From positions 200,815-264,814 of the forward strand of contig NZ_JBQKJT010000002.1 in NCBI RefSeq assembly GCF_052117125.1: a stretch of DNA of 64,000 nucleotides, read 5' to 3'. The stretch is from Avoscillospira_A sp052117125 (GTDB lineage: Bacteria > Bacillota > Clostridia > Oscillospirales > Oscillospiraceae). The stretch's first letter is position 1. Every line of letters begins with the position of its first letter. Both the position numbers and the translations under genes were made by a program. The notes under the pieces are model-generated. The model worked only from the letters and a program-made list of their open reading frames with translations. It did not search any database and was not told the origin of the DNA. Positions 56,184-64,000 of the stretch are shown here, piece after piece.

Positions 56184-58232
56184 TTATTCGGCTTCGGCGG
56201 CCTTCTTGGCCTCCTCGATGATCTTGGCCTGGTACATCTGGGGCACTTCCTCATAGCGGACAAACTTCAGACGGAAGTAGCCGCGGCCCTGAGAGATGGA
56301 GCGCAGGTCGATGACGTAGGAGGACATCTCGCCCATGGGGACCTCGGCCTCCACCTGCTGCTGGTTGTCGCCCTTGGGCGTCATGCCCAAAATGCGGCCC
56401 CGGCGCTTGTTGAGATCGCCGATTACGTCGCCCATGTACTCATCGGGCACGGTGACTTTCAGCTGGCCGATGGGCTCGAGGATGGTGGGAGCAGCCTGGG
56501 GCAGACCCTCCTTGAACGCGATGGAAGCAGCCGTCTTAAAGGCCATTTCGGAGGAGTCCACGGGGTGATAGGAGCCATCGTACAGGGTAGCTTTCAGGAA
56601 CACCACAGGGAATCCCGCCAGAGGGCCTTTCTTGATGGACTCGCGGAGACCCTTTTCGACCGCGGGGAAGAAGTTCTTCGGCACCGCGCCGCCGACGACA
56701 CGCTCGCAGAAGATCAGATCCTCGGTCTCGTCCTGAGGCTCGAACTCGATCCACACATCGCCGAACTGGCCGTGACCGCCGGACTGCTTCTTGTGACGGC
56801 CATGGACCTGGACCTTCTTGCGGATGGTCTCACGATAGGCAATCTTGGCCGGACGCAGCTCCACATCCACATTGTACTTGCTCTTGAGCTTGGCGCAGAG
56901 CACATCCAGATGGATGTCGCCGGCGCCGGACAGGACCATTTCCTTGGTCTCCGGGTTCATGCCAAAGGTGAAGGAGCTGTCGTCCTCGTTGAGCTTGGCA
57001 AGACCCGTGGCGATCTTGTCCTCAGTGCCGCGGACCTTGGCATAGACGGCCATGGAGTAGCAGGGTTCCTCGTATTCCACCGGGGCGATGACGGGGGACT
57101 TGCCCTCGACGCCCAGGGTGTCGTTGGTCTTGACGTTGGCGGCCTTCATCAGCACGCCCAGGTCGCCGCAGCACAGCTCCTTGACCTCGGTGTTCTTCTT
57201 GCCCTTGGCCGTGTACAGGTGGCCCAGCTTTTCGCTGCTGCCGCTGCGGAAGTTGGTGAGGGTCAGGTCCGGGGTGGCCTTACCGGACACCACCTGGAAG
57301 TAGGAGTTCTTACCAAAGGAGTCGGACATGGTCTTGAAGAAGTACAGCGTGGGAGCGCCGTCGGGATCGCGGGTGAACTCGTCGCCGTCGGCCGTCACCA
57401 TGGGCTTGCCCTCCAGGGGATTGGGGGCGTAGGTGATGAGGTTCCGCAGAACGCCCTGCATACCCAGGCCGCTGAGGGAGCCGCAGCACAGCAGCGGGAA
57501 CAGAATCCGCTCCCGAATGGCCTGCTTGACACCGGCGGTCAATTCCTCTGTGGTGAAGGGTTCGCCGGAGAAATACTTCTCCATAAGCTCTTCGGAGGTC
57601 TCGGCCACCTGCTCATAGATGTTGTCCAGATAGACCTCCACACGGGCCTGGTCATCGGAGGACAGGCTTCTTTCCTTGCCCTCCAGGTCGTAGCCCTTAC
57701 CGGTGAGCACGTCCACGCAGCCGGCCACCTTCTTATTCTCATAGATGGGGAACATGAAGGGAACAATGGCGGGATGCAGTTTGACGTGCATATAGTCCAG
57801 GGTGGTGAAGAAGTCGCCGATCTCCTCGTCGAGACGGGACATGCAGATAAAGGCGGGAACCTCGGACTCGCGCAGCTGCTTCCAGCTCTTCTCGGCGCCG
57901 ACGCTGAGACGGCCCTTGGCGCCGGCCACGATGATGGCCGAGTCGCAGACCTTCAGAGACTGGAGCATCTCACCGGCAAAGGCGCTGAAACCGGGGTTGT
58001 CGAGAACGTTCAGCTTGCTGCCCTCAAATTCCACGGGAATCAGGGACGTGGCGATGGAATAGCCGCGCTTGACCTCCTCGGGGTCGAAGTCACTGACCGT
58101 ATTGCCGTCGGTGACCTTACCCAGCCGCTCGCTGCCCTTGGCAGTGTATAGCATGGCCTCGACCAGCGTCGTCTTACCGTCGCCGCCGTGGCCCATTAAG
58201 CAGATGTTGCGAATATCCTTGGCAGTATACAT
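56184..58232 (-). CDS. Elongation factor G-like paralogue with altered G motifs
   Basis: A five-domain translational GTPase homologue, 682 residues. G1 is GHGGDGKTT (14-22), G3 is DNPGF (78-82) where canonical EF-G has DTPGH, and G4 is SRLD (132-135) in place of NKxD. The loss of His in G3 removes the residue that activates hydrolytic water, though EF-G2-type paralogues with Tyr there are known. Domains II-V follow, including QLKVTVPDEYMGDVIGDLNK, and the length is complete. It is probably not the housekeeping EF-G, which normally sits with rpsL-rpsG. Ribosome or RNA-related function is likely, not proved. Confidence 0.9.
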   Translation of the reverse strand: MYTAKDIRNICLMGHGGDGKTTLVEAMLYTAKGSERLGKVTDGNTVSDFDPEEVKRGYSIATSLIPVEFEGSKLNVLDNPGFSAFAGEMLQSLKVCDSAIIVAGAKGRLSVGAEKSWKQLRESEVPAFICMSRLDEEIGDFFTTLDYMHVKLHPAIVPFMFPIYENKKVAGCVDVLTGKGYDLEGKERSLSSDDQARVEVYLDNIYEQVAETSEELMEKYFSGEPFTTEELTAGVKQAIRERILFPLLCCGSLSGLGMQGVLRNLITYAPNPLEGKPMVTADGDEFTRDPDGAPTLYFFKTMSDSFGKNSYFQVVSGKATPDLTLTNFRSGSSEKLGHLYTAKGKKNTEVKELCCGDLGVLMKAANVKTNDTLGVEGKSPVIAPVEYEEPCYSMAVYAKVRGTEDKIATGLAKLNEDDSSFTFGMNPETKEMVLSGAGDIHLDVLCAKLKSKYNVDVELRPAKIAYRETIRKKVQVHGRHKKQSGGHGQFGDVWIEFEPQDETEDLIFCERVVGGAVPKNFFPAVEKGLRESIKKGPLAGFPVVFLKATLYDGSYHPVDSSEMAFKTAASIAFKEGLPQAAPTILEPIGQLKVTVPDEYMGDVIGDLNKRRGRILGMTPKGDNQQQVEAEVPMGEMSSYVIDLRSISQGRGYFRLKFVRYEEVPQMYQAKIIEEAKKAAEAE

Positions 58233-58329
58233 GGTGAATTTCTCCTTTCGATGGAGGACAAGTCAGGCTATAGAAATTGTTACAGCGTAAATTGTCCGTC
58301 GGCGATCACATTCGCCAACTTTAATCCCC

Positions 58330-58358
58330 ATTATACTCCTGTGTTTGGTACTTTTCAA
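58330..58358 (-). promoter_or_regulatory. Promoter of the EF-G paralogue
   Basis: Minus strand TTGAAA, 17 bases, TATAAT. The ~90-base leader contains GGCGAATGTGATCGCC, able to form a small hairpin. The rest of 58359-58524 is AT-rich and I see no gene in it. Confidence 0.75.
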
Positions 58359-58524
58359 TAACAGCGTGTTCCATTCTTTGTAATTACAAAAAGTTTGTGC
58401 ATCCTGCTTTATTTCAATAAAATTTTTGGTTACTTTGCCCGGCTTCTGCCCATTGACATCGGCAGTTCCTAGGCAAAGCGTGCAAAAACCGCGTGTCCAC
58501 AGGAGAGGGACACGCGGCAGAGAT

Positions 58525-60564
58525 TCAACGGGAGGCGATGGAGGTCAGCAGCAGCGCCGGCAGCGTCCAGGCCAGACCGTACAGCATCAGATTAAAGGGC
58601 GACGCCGCCCCGAACGCGCCCAGCCAGCACAGCAGGGCCGTCAGCGCCAGACCCACCAAACCGCTGAGCAGATTCAGGCACAACCCCGCCATAACGGCGC
58701 CGTACAGGTCGCGGCCGCCGGTGACGGCCTCGGCCATGGGCAGGAACTGATCCCGCGCCAGAACCACCGCCTGCTCCCCGCCGGCGGTGGCGAACGGTCC
58801 GGACAACCGGGCCCGCTCCTCGGCGTTGGGATACTCCAGGGCCGTACCGGGTATCTTATACTTGCTGCTGACGGCGGCGGGGGTCAGAAAGAAATCCCGG
58901 GTGGCCAGGACCAGGGACAGGCCCCGGCTCCGCAGCACCGTCGTCAGACCCATGCGAACCCCCGTCTGGGGGCTGTAGTTAAGGGCAAACACCGCCGCCA
59001 GCTGGCCGTTGACGGCGCAATAGACGGCCTGCCGCACATTGGTACCTTCGGGCAGCTCCACGCCCATGGCCCGCATAAAGGCCAGGGAACCCACCAGGAC
59101 CACATCGCCCTGGATACCCGCTCCCACGCCGCCGCCCTCATAGCGGCGGAAGTTGTCAATGGTGCAGGACCGGCCGTTCTGGTTGACGAAAACCTCATGG
59201 AACACCGGTTCCAGGCCGCAGCCCGTCTGTTGCAGCACGGCGTAGGTATAGCCCACCACCTGATGGATGGAGAAGTTGTGGAACATCTTCATGCCGTTCA
59301 TGGTGACGGTACCCTTGGGGAACAGGTCCTCATCACTGAGGGTGACGCAGCAGCGGCCCAGGAGCCGCCGCACGCCGTTCCAGCCGCAGAGGGCCGCTCC
59401 GGAGCGCATCAGCCGCCGGGACAGGGCCGCAAAGGGCCGCCAATAGGTCAATCCCGCCGTGACGGGGATGGAGGCCGTCAGCATGGTGGCCCAGCATTGC
59501 AGGAAATCCCGCTGGGCCGTGGCGGAGCAGGCGCCGGACAGAGCGCCGGTAGCCACCAGCACCAGCGGCGCGTAAACGGCCATGACGCGGCTGACGGCAT
59601 CGGGGGATTCCAGATCGGCCACATACCGGTCCAGATTGCCGTCCCGGCGGAACAGGCAGTCCCGGTTGCCCCAGGCCCGGCGGCACCGAACCGCCGCCGA
59701 AGACGTCCCCTGGATGGAGAGCACCGCCCGCAGGCTCCGGCGGCGGGCCCGGTTGGCCACCACCCTGCCCCACAGGGCGAAAAACAATTCCACCAGCATC
59801 AGCGCCGACAGCGACAGGCGCGGCTCCTCGCCCATATGGGCCAGACCGTCGGCGGCGGTGACGACGGTGGCCACCGTCAGCATGGTATCCACGCCGGGCC
59901 GCAGGCGGAACAGCTGGACGATGCCGCTCAAAAACACATCGTAGGCGCAGAACGCGCCCAACAGCAGCAGTCCCAGCAAAATCTGGGACCACCGCTCCGC
60001 CGGCAGGTTCAGCCCCGCCGGAACTCTGTCCAAATGGACAAAACAGGTGACGGCGATGGCGGCGGCCGTCAGCAGGAAGAGCAGTCTGCGGCGCATGGCC
60101 AGTCCGCCGGTCCGCTTGCACGTCTCCTGAAACAGCGCCCCCGGCTCCGGATACACCGGCTCGGGCTTTGGCTTCTTCTCCTTGGGCGGCTTTTCCGGTT
60201 TCTCCGGTTTTTCCCGCTTGTGCCGCTTCTGCGGCGGCTCCACCGGCTGCCGCTGGGGCCGGGGCAGCTTCAGCTCCCGGTCCGGTTCCTCCGAGGGACG
60301 GTACTGCCAGATGCGCGGCGTCTTTGAGGCGTCCTCCGGTTCGCTTTCATCCTCCGGGTCCTCCAACGCCTCTTCGTCGTCGGGGACCGGTTCCGGCTCC
60401 TCCGGCAGCTCCACCTTGGACGGTTCCTTCGGCTCCGGTTCCTCCGCTTCCTCCGGTTCGGAGCGGCGGCTCCAGCCGCCAAATTCATTGAGAATGTCTT
60501 CCAGAGAAAACGGCTCCTCCGTCTCCTCCGGATTCTCCCACGATTCGGGGTTTTTCTCGCTCAC
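58525..60564 (-). CDS. Degenerate P-type ATPase-like membrane protein
   Basis: A 679-residue protein. Residues 1-155 are a disordered, alternately acidic and Lys/Pro-rich cytosolic region. From 157 the layout follows heavy-metal P1B ATPases: helix pairs at about 160-176/194-220 and 226-243/252-270, then about 325-346 and 356-375, a large cytosolic loop, and two C-terminal helices (about 620-648, 657-676). The catalytic elements are missing: FPKGTVT (415-421) stands where DKTGTLT should be, SIP (365-367) replaces CPC, the actuator loop (about 275-325) is too short and has no TGES, and no GDGxNDxP is seen. N-domain remnants remain (EGGGVGAGIQGDVVLVGS, 476-493). It looks like an intact gene, not a decaying one. 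Confidence 0.85.
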   Translation of the reverse strand: MSEKNPESWENPEETEEPFSLEDILNEFGGWSRRSEPEEAEEPEPKEPSKVELPEEPEPVPDDEEALEDPEDESEPEDASKTPRIWQYRPSEEPDRELKLPRPQRQPVEPPQKRHKREKPEKPEKPPKEKKPKPEPVYPEPGALFQETCKRTGGLAMRRRLLFLLTAAAIAVTCFVHLDRVPAGLNLPAERWSQILLGLLLLGAFCAYDVFLSGIVQLFRLRPGVDTMLTVATVVTAADGLAHMGEEPRLSLSALMLVELFFALWGRVVANRARRRSLRAVLSIQGTSSAAVRCRRAWGNRDCLFRRDGNLDRYVADLESPDAVSRVMAVYAPLVLVATGALSGACSATAQRDFLQCWATMLTASIPVTAGLTYWRPFAALSRRLMRSGAALCGWNGVRRLLGRCCVTLSDEDLFPKGTVTMNGMKMFHNFSIHQVVGYTYAVLQQTGCGLEPVFHEVFVNQNGRSCTIDNFRRYEGGGVGAGIQGDVVLVGSLAFMRAMGVELPEGTNVRQAVYCAVNGQLAAVFALNYSPQTGVRMGLTTVLRSRGLSLVLATRDFFLTPAAVSSKYKIPGTALEYPNAEERARLSGPFATAGGEQAVVLARDQFLPMAEAVTGGRDLYGAVMAGLCLNLLSGLVGLALTALLCWLGAFGAASPFNLMLYGLAWTLPALLLTSIASR

Positions 60565-60603
60565 AGGTCATTCACCTCGCTTCTGTGGGTTCGTTCCGCC
60601 ATG

Positions 60604-61413
60604 TCAGCCCCTCTGGCGCACGGCCTCATACAGGAGGACCGCGGCGGCGGCCGACGCATTGAGCGAAGTAATTTTGCCTTTCAGGGGTATACTGACCTTG
60701 AAGTCGCACTGTTCAGCCACCAGACGGCCCATGCCGTCGCCCTCGGAGCCGATGACGATGGCCGCCGGTCCCGTCAGGTCCACCTGATGCAGGGGCGTGG
60801 CCCCATCGGCGGCGGTGCCGTAAATCCACAGGCCCCGCTCCTTGAGGTCCTGGATGGCGGCCACCAGATTGGACACCCGCGCCACGGGCATATATTCGAT
60901 GGCGCCGGCGGAGGCCTTGGCCACCACTGCCGTCAGACCCACGCTGCGGCGCTTGGGAATGATGACGCCGTGGGCACCGGCGCATTCGCCGGTGCGGAGG
61001 ATGGCGCCCAGATTGTGGGGGTCGGAAAGCTCGTCGCAGATAATCAGAAGGGGTTTCTCGCCTCGCTCCTCGGCCAGACGCAGCATATCGTCCACGGTGC
61101 TGTAATCGTGGGCCGACGCCATGGCGATGATGCCCTGGTGGGCCCCGGTGGGACTCATCTGGTCCAGCTTGCGCCGGTCGGTCTCCACCACCACGGCCCC
61201 GGCTTCCCGGGCCATGGCCGACAGGCGCACCAGACCGTGGTCGCCGCCGCCGGAGACGATAAAGACTTTATTGATGGTACGGCCGGATTTCAGCGCCTCG
61301 GTGACGGCGTTGCGGCCCTCAATGAGGTGCTCGTCGTCGGCCGGAGCCGCCTCGGGCCGCTGGGGACGGCGGCCGTCGGGCCGGAATTTGCGTTCGGGTT
61401 TCGGTTCTCTCAT
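60604..61413 (-). CDS. rlmB: 23S rRNA (guanosine2251-2'-O)-methyltransferase RlmB-type
   Basis: SpoU/TrmH family methyltransferase, 269 residues. It has a short disordered basic N-terminus (KPERKFRPDGRRPQRPEA), the L30e-like substrate-binding domain (LIEGRNAVTEALKSG) and the knotted SPOUT domain with NLGAILRTGECAGAHGVI, PIVIGSEGDGMGRL-type (AIVIGSEGDGMGRLV) and SIPLKGKITSLNASAAAAVL. The exact rRNA or tRNA target is inferred from similarity to RlmB. It has its own promoter, and the P-type ATPase-like gene follows by 39 bases, probably on the same transcript. Confidence 0.92.
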   Translation of the reverse strand: MREPKPERKFRPDGRRPQRPEAAPADDEHLIEGRNAVTEALKSGRTINKVFIVSGGGDHGLVRLSAMAREAGAVVVETDRRKLDQMSPTGAHQGIIAMASAHDYSTVDDMLRLAEERGEKPLLIICDELSDPHNLGAILRTGECAGAHGVIIPKRRSVGLTAVVAKASAGAIEYMPVARVSNLVAAIQDLKERGLWIYGTAADGATPLHQVDLTGPAAIVIGSEGDGMGRLVAEQCDFKVSIPLKGKITSLNASAAAAVLLYEAVRQRG

Positions 61414-61457
61414 AGCATCAGTGCTCCATATCTCAAAAATATTCGCTAGATTTATCT

Positions 61458-61486
61458 ATTATACCAAATCTCCGGCCCTTTCACAA
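61458..61486 (-). promoter_or_regulatory. Promoter of rlmB
   Basis: Minus strand TTGTGA, 17 bases, TATAAT. Confidence 0.7.
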
Positions 61487-61570
61487 CCGGCTTGTCGAAA
61501 AAGTATTTTTGCCGGACCGGATGCCCTTTGGCGCCGTCGGACGCGCCGAAGCGGCGGCGGCCGACGCACC

Positions 61571-61586
61571 CGCCGGACGTCCGGCG
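61571..61586. other. 16-base palindrome in the rlmB-ftsH divergent region
   Basis: CGCCGGACGTCCGGCG lies in a GC-rich block between the divergent rlmB and ftsH promoters. The rest of the 61414-61744 region shows promoters and no gene. The palindrome could be a regulator site; nothing else supports this. Confidence 0.35.
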
Positions 61587-61666
61587 ACAATCCGCCGCAT
61601 CCCTTTGTTTTTGGCCCATTCTGACAGAAATTCACAGAATATTTACACCCGCGCCCTGGCCGTCGG

Positions 61667-61695
61667 TTGCCTTTTGGGGGCGGCTATGGTATGAT
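61667..61695 (+). promoter_or_regulatory. Promoter of ftsH
   Basis: TTGCCT, 17 bases, TATGAT with extended -10 TGG, about 50 bases ahead of the coding start. Confidence 0.65.
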
Positions 61696-61744
61696 GAATA
61701 CCGACCCCGGCAGGCCCGGCGGTCCCATTTGAAAGGGGAAATGA

Positions 61745-63766
61745 TTGTTGAACAACGACCCGAAAAAGCCGGGAAGACCCCCGGAACCCGGTGACAATAA
61801 AACGCCAAAGTCCATCCTCATTATGGTGGTGGTGGCGCTGATTTTCACCGTGCTCATCAACTCGCTGTACGAAACCATCTCCAACTCCCGCTACGAGCAG
61901 ATCACCTATGATGTCTTTGAGCAAATGCTGGACAAAAATCAGGTGGACTCTGTGGAGTTCCAGAGCGACCGGATCCTCATTCTCTCCCGGGACGAAGCCC
62001 AGAAGGACCCCAGGGAACAGAAAATCTATTATACGGGCATCATACCCAATCTGGAACTGAGCGAACTGAAAACCCAGCTTTCCCAGGCGGGGGCCCACTA
62101 TGACGCCAAGATTGTGGAACAGATGAGCCCCATTATGAGCTTTATCCTCTCCTGGATTCTGCCCATTGCCATCTGGGTGCTGCTGCTGTCCTTCCTGACC
62201 CGCTCCATGTCCAAGCGCATGGGCGGCGGATTCGGCGGCATCGGCCAGTCCAGCGCCAAGGTCTACATGGAAAAGCAGACCGGCGTCACCTTCAAGGATG
62301 TGGCCGGTCAGGACGAAGCCAAGGAATCTCTGGAGGAGATCATCGACTTCCTCCACAACCCCCAGAAGTACGCCGAAATCGGCGCGAAGCTGCCCAAGGG
62401 CGCGCTGCTGGTGGGTTCTCCCGGCACCGGCAAGACCCTGCTGGCCAAGGCCGTGGCCGGTGAGGCCAACGTCCCGTTCTTCTCCATCTCCGGCTCCGGC
62501 TTTGTGGAGATGTTCGTGGGCGTGGGCGCGTCCCGTGTCCGGGACCTGTTCCAGCAGGCCAGCAAAATGGCCCCGGCCATCATCTTCATCGATGAAATCG
62601 ACGCCATCGGCAAGACCCGCGACAGCCGCATGGGCGGCAACGACGAGCGGGAGCAGACGCTGAACCAGCTGCTGGCGGAAATGGACGGCTTCGACCCCTC
62701 CAAGGGCGTCATCGTTCTGGCTGCCACCAACCGGCCCGAGGTCCTGGACAAGGCGCTGCTGCGTCCCGGCCGTTTCGACCGGCGCATCATCGTGGACCGG
62801 CCCAACCTGTCGGGCCGTCTCCAGACGCTGAAAGTCCACACCCGCAACATCAAACTGGCCGACGATGTGGACCTGAACAAGCTGGCCGCCGCCACCGCCG
62901 GCGCGGTGGGCGCGGACCTGGCCAATCTGGTCAACGAGGCCGCTCTGCGGGCCGTCCGGCAGGGCCGTCAGGCCGTCAACCAGCAGGACCTGCTCGTTTC
63001 CTTCGAGGTGGTCATCGCCGGTACGGAGAAGAAGGGCACCGTTCTCACCGACACGGAAAAGCGCATTGTCTCCTATCACGAGGTGGGCCACGCCCTGGTG
63101 GCGGCCCTTGAGAAGCACTCCCAGCCTGTTTCAAAAATCACCATTGTACCCCACACCTCCGGCGCGCTGGGCTATACCATGCAGATGCCCGAGGAGGAGA
63201 AGTACCTCAACTCCAAGGAAGAGCTAATGACGGAGCTGATGACCCTGGTGGGCGGTCGCGCCGCCGAACAGCTGGTCTTTGGCGTTCAGACCACCGGCGC
63301 CGCCAACGACATCGAGCGGGCCACCGATCTGGCCCGGAAGATGGTCATGCAGTACGGCATGAGCGACCACTTCGGCCTGATGGCCCTGACCACCGTGGCC
63401 AACGCCTATCTGGACGGCCAAGCCATGATGAACTGCGCCGACTCCACGGCGGCCCAGGCCGACAGTGAGGTGCGGGACCTGCTCCAGTCGGCCTACGACA
63501 AGGCCATGGACCTGCTGCGGCAGCACCGGGAACTGCTGGATGAGATTTCCCTGTTCCTGCTGGCCAAGGAGACCATCACCGGCGATGAACTGATGGCCTT
63601 TGTCAACGCCGATCAGAAACAGCTGCCCCCTGCGGAAGACGCTCCCGCGGAAGATGCCTCTGCGGAAGATGCCCCTGCGGACACCGAAGCCGGCGGGGAC
63701 GCGGCCTCCGCCGACCAGCCGGAGACCGGCTCACAGGAGCCTTCCTCCGACGGCGATCCGTCGTAA
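61745..63766 (+). CDS. ftsH: ATP-dependent zinc metalloprotease FtsH
   Basis: Membrane-bound AAA+ protease for membrane and regulatory proteins, 673 residues. An N-terminal helix (about 23-40) and a periplasmic domain are followed by a second helix (about 130-155), Walker A GSPGTGKT (224-231), Walker B IIFIDEIDAIG, the SRH segment RPGRFDRRIIVDRP, and the zinc site HEVGH (445-449). The start is TTG 61745 (or TTG 61748) behind AAAGGGG; a nearby ATG is out of frame. The C-terminus is a ~50-residue acidic tail with repeats of the type PAEDASAEDAPAD, unusual and probably disordered. Confidence 0.97.
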   Translation: MLNNDPKKPGRPPEPGDNKTPKSILIMVVVALIFTVLINSLYETISNSRYEQITYDVFEQMLDKNQVDSVEFQSDRILILSRDEAQKDPREQKIYYTGIIPNLELSELKTQLSQAGAHYDAKIVEQMSPIMSFILSWILPIAIWVLLLSFLTRSMSKRMGGGFGGIGQSSAKVYMEKQTGVTFKDVAGQDEAKESLEEIIDFLHNPQKYAEIGAKLPKGALLVGSPGTGKTLLAKAVAGEANVPFFSISGSGFVEMFVGVGASRVRDLFQQASKMAPAIIFIDEIDAIGKTRDSRMGGNDEREQTLNQLLAEMDGFDPSKGVIVLAATNRPEVLDKALLRPGRFDRRIIVDRPNLSGRLQTLKVHTRNIKLADDVDLNKLAAATAGAVGADLANLVNEAALRAVRQGRQAVNQQDLLVSFEVVIAGTEKKGTVLTDTEKRIVSYHEVGHALVAALEKHSQPVSKITIVPHTSGALGYTMQMPEEEKYLNSKEELMTELMTLVGGRAAEQLVFGVQTTGAANDIERATDLARKMVMQYGMSDHFGLMALTTVANAYLDGQAMMNCADSTAAQADSEVRDLLQSAYDKAMDLLRQHRELLDEISLFLLAKETITGDELMAFVNADQKQLPPAEDAPAEDASAEDAPADTEAGGDAASADQPETGSQEPSSDGDPS

Positions 63767-63775
63767 TCCTCTCCC

Positions 63776-63814
63776 GGCAGCACCGCGTTCCCATTCCCGC
63801 GGTGCTGCCCTTTT
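63776..63814 (+). terminator. Rho-independent terminator of ftsH
   Basis: Stem GGCAGCACCGCG / CGCGGTGCTGCC with a 10-base loop, followed by CTTTTC. Confidence 0.85.
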
Positions 63815-63820
63815 CATCCA

Positions 63821-64000
63821 GACTTTTACTATACGAAAGATTAACTATTAAAAGTCAACCCCAAAAATGAATGGTGGTGGTGAAAAGAGATAGTTCAAGA
63901 AAGGTATAGCAAAGCAGAGGTCCGTAGGGACCCCGGCGTAGGCTAACAAGATGGAATTAGGCCGCCAAGCTGCAATAAGGCTGTCTGGATCTTTCCAGGG
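63821..64000 (+). other. Unidentified structured, non-coding-looking segment at the right edge
   Basis: After ftsH the sequence changes character: purine- and A-rich, no credible reading frame, and many short stems. GACTTTTA/TAAAAGTC arms (63821-63856) come first, then GGTCC-GTA-GGGACC, GGCG..GGCTAA with TTAGGCCGCC, and CTGGA/TCCAG near the edge. It looks like the beginning of a structured RNA (or a mobile RNA element) that continues outside the window. I cannot match it to RNase P, tmRNA, SRP or a known riboswitch. Confidence 0.45.

Noticed and set aside
58426..60327. Plus-strand frame of 633 codons rich in Arg, Gln, His and Pro
   Set aside because: Antisense of the P-type ATPase-like gene, without ribosome site or recognisable domain.
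63821..64000. RNase P RNA, tmRNA, SRP RNA or M-box at the right edge
   Set aside because: None of the conserved cores of these RNAs is visible in the available 180 bases.

Overview
The window looks like a chromosomal core segment of a GC-rich, spore-forming Clostridia (Bacillota), most likely an Oscillospiraceae-type gut anaerobe. The support is high GC coding sequence with AT-rich promoters and strong AGGAGG ribosome sites; sporulation or spore-associated genes (YtfJ/GerW, a YabE-like G5/3D protein); Firmicutes gene order (tig-clpP-clpX-lon-engB, rplU-prp-rpmA-obgE, yabE-rsmA, scpAB-ytfJ-dacF); a T-box in front of thrS; and an L27 with the cleavable Firmicutes N-terminal extension. No prophage, CRISPR array or transposase gene is visible. 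The species assignment is inference.

Layout. 1-7.9 kb (minus): an operon from a site-2 protease through scpA, scpB, DUF2953, ytfJ, dacF and rluB, then an RpiR regulator with its own promoter, a BaiN/HI0933-like flavoprotein and cmk (cut by the left edge). 8-15 kb (minus): tig, clpP, clpX, lon, engB, the protein quality control cluster. 15-20.6 kb (minus): rplS, then lepB-rbgA-rnhB-yraN, thrC and a metallophosphoesterase. 20.6-25.7 kb: T-box controlled thrS (minus), then YabE-like and rsmA (plus), and sfsA (minus). 25.7-33.6 kb (minus): rplU-prp-rpmA-obgE, a CBS protein, an M18 aminopeptidase, NfnAB (electron-bifurcating ferredoxin:NADP reductase) and GluQ-RS. 33.7-39.7 kb: ABC-F plus a YczE-like membrane protein (plus), then an LCP protein, a ProX-type editing protein and a 2-hydroxyacid dehydrogenase (minus). 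39.8-48 kb (plus): a DUF362 ferredoxin-like protein, YfcE, DUF1461, an orphan winged-helix protein, MgtA with a leader ORF, and a GntR-ABC-permease cassette. 48-64 kb: ECF S component, tex, malic enzyme, YqeC and XRE (minus), tRNA-Arg, trmO, a DivIVA-like protein, a hypothetical gene, a divergent EF-G paralogue, a degenerate P-type ATPase-like protein, rlmB, ftsH, and the start of an unidentified structured region at the right edge.

Most interesting signals. (1) Five copies of a ~200-230 bp modular repeat sit in gene 3' flanks. It is built from exchangeable stem-loops that nearly all carry a CGCA tetraloop, and paired arms co-vary between copies; I do not recognise it as a named family. (2) A 679-residue membrane protein keeps P1B-type ATPase topology but has lost the phosphorylation Asp, the TGES loop and the CPC motif. 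(3) An EF-G paralogue has altered G1, G3 and G4 motifs, including loss of the catalytic His. (4) A ~175-nt nested RNA fold (6S-like or a cis leader) lies upstream of a DivIVA-like gene. (5) A structured segment lies beyond ftsH at the right edge. (6) A strong-SD leader ORF overlaps mgtA.

Start codons were chosen from ribosome binding sites and promoters. Several family names rest on recalled motifs, not on searches.
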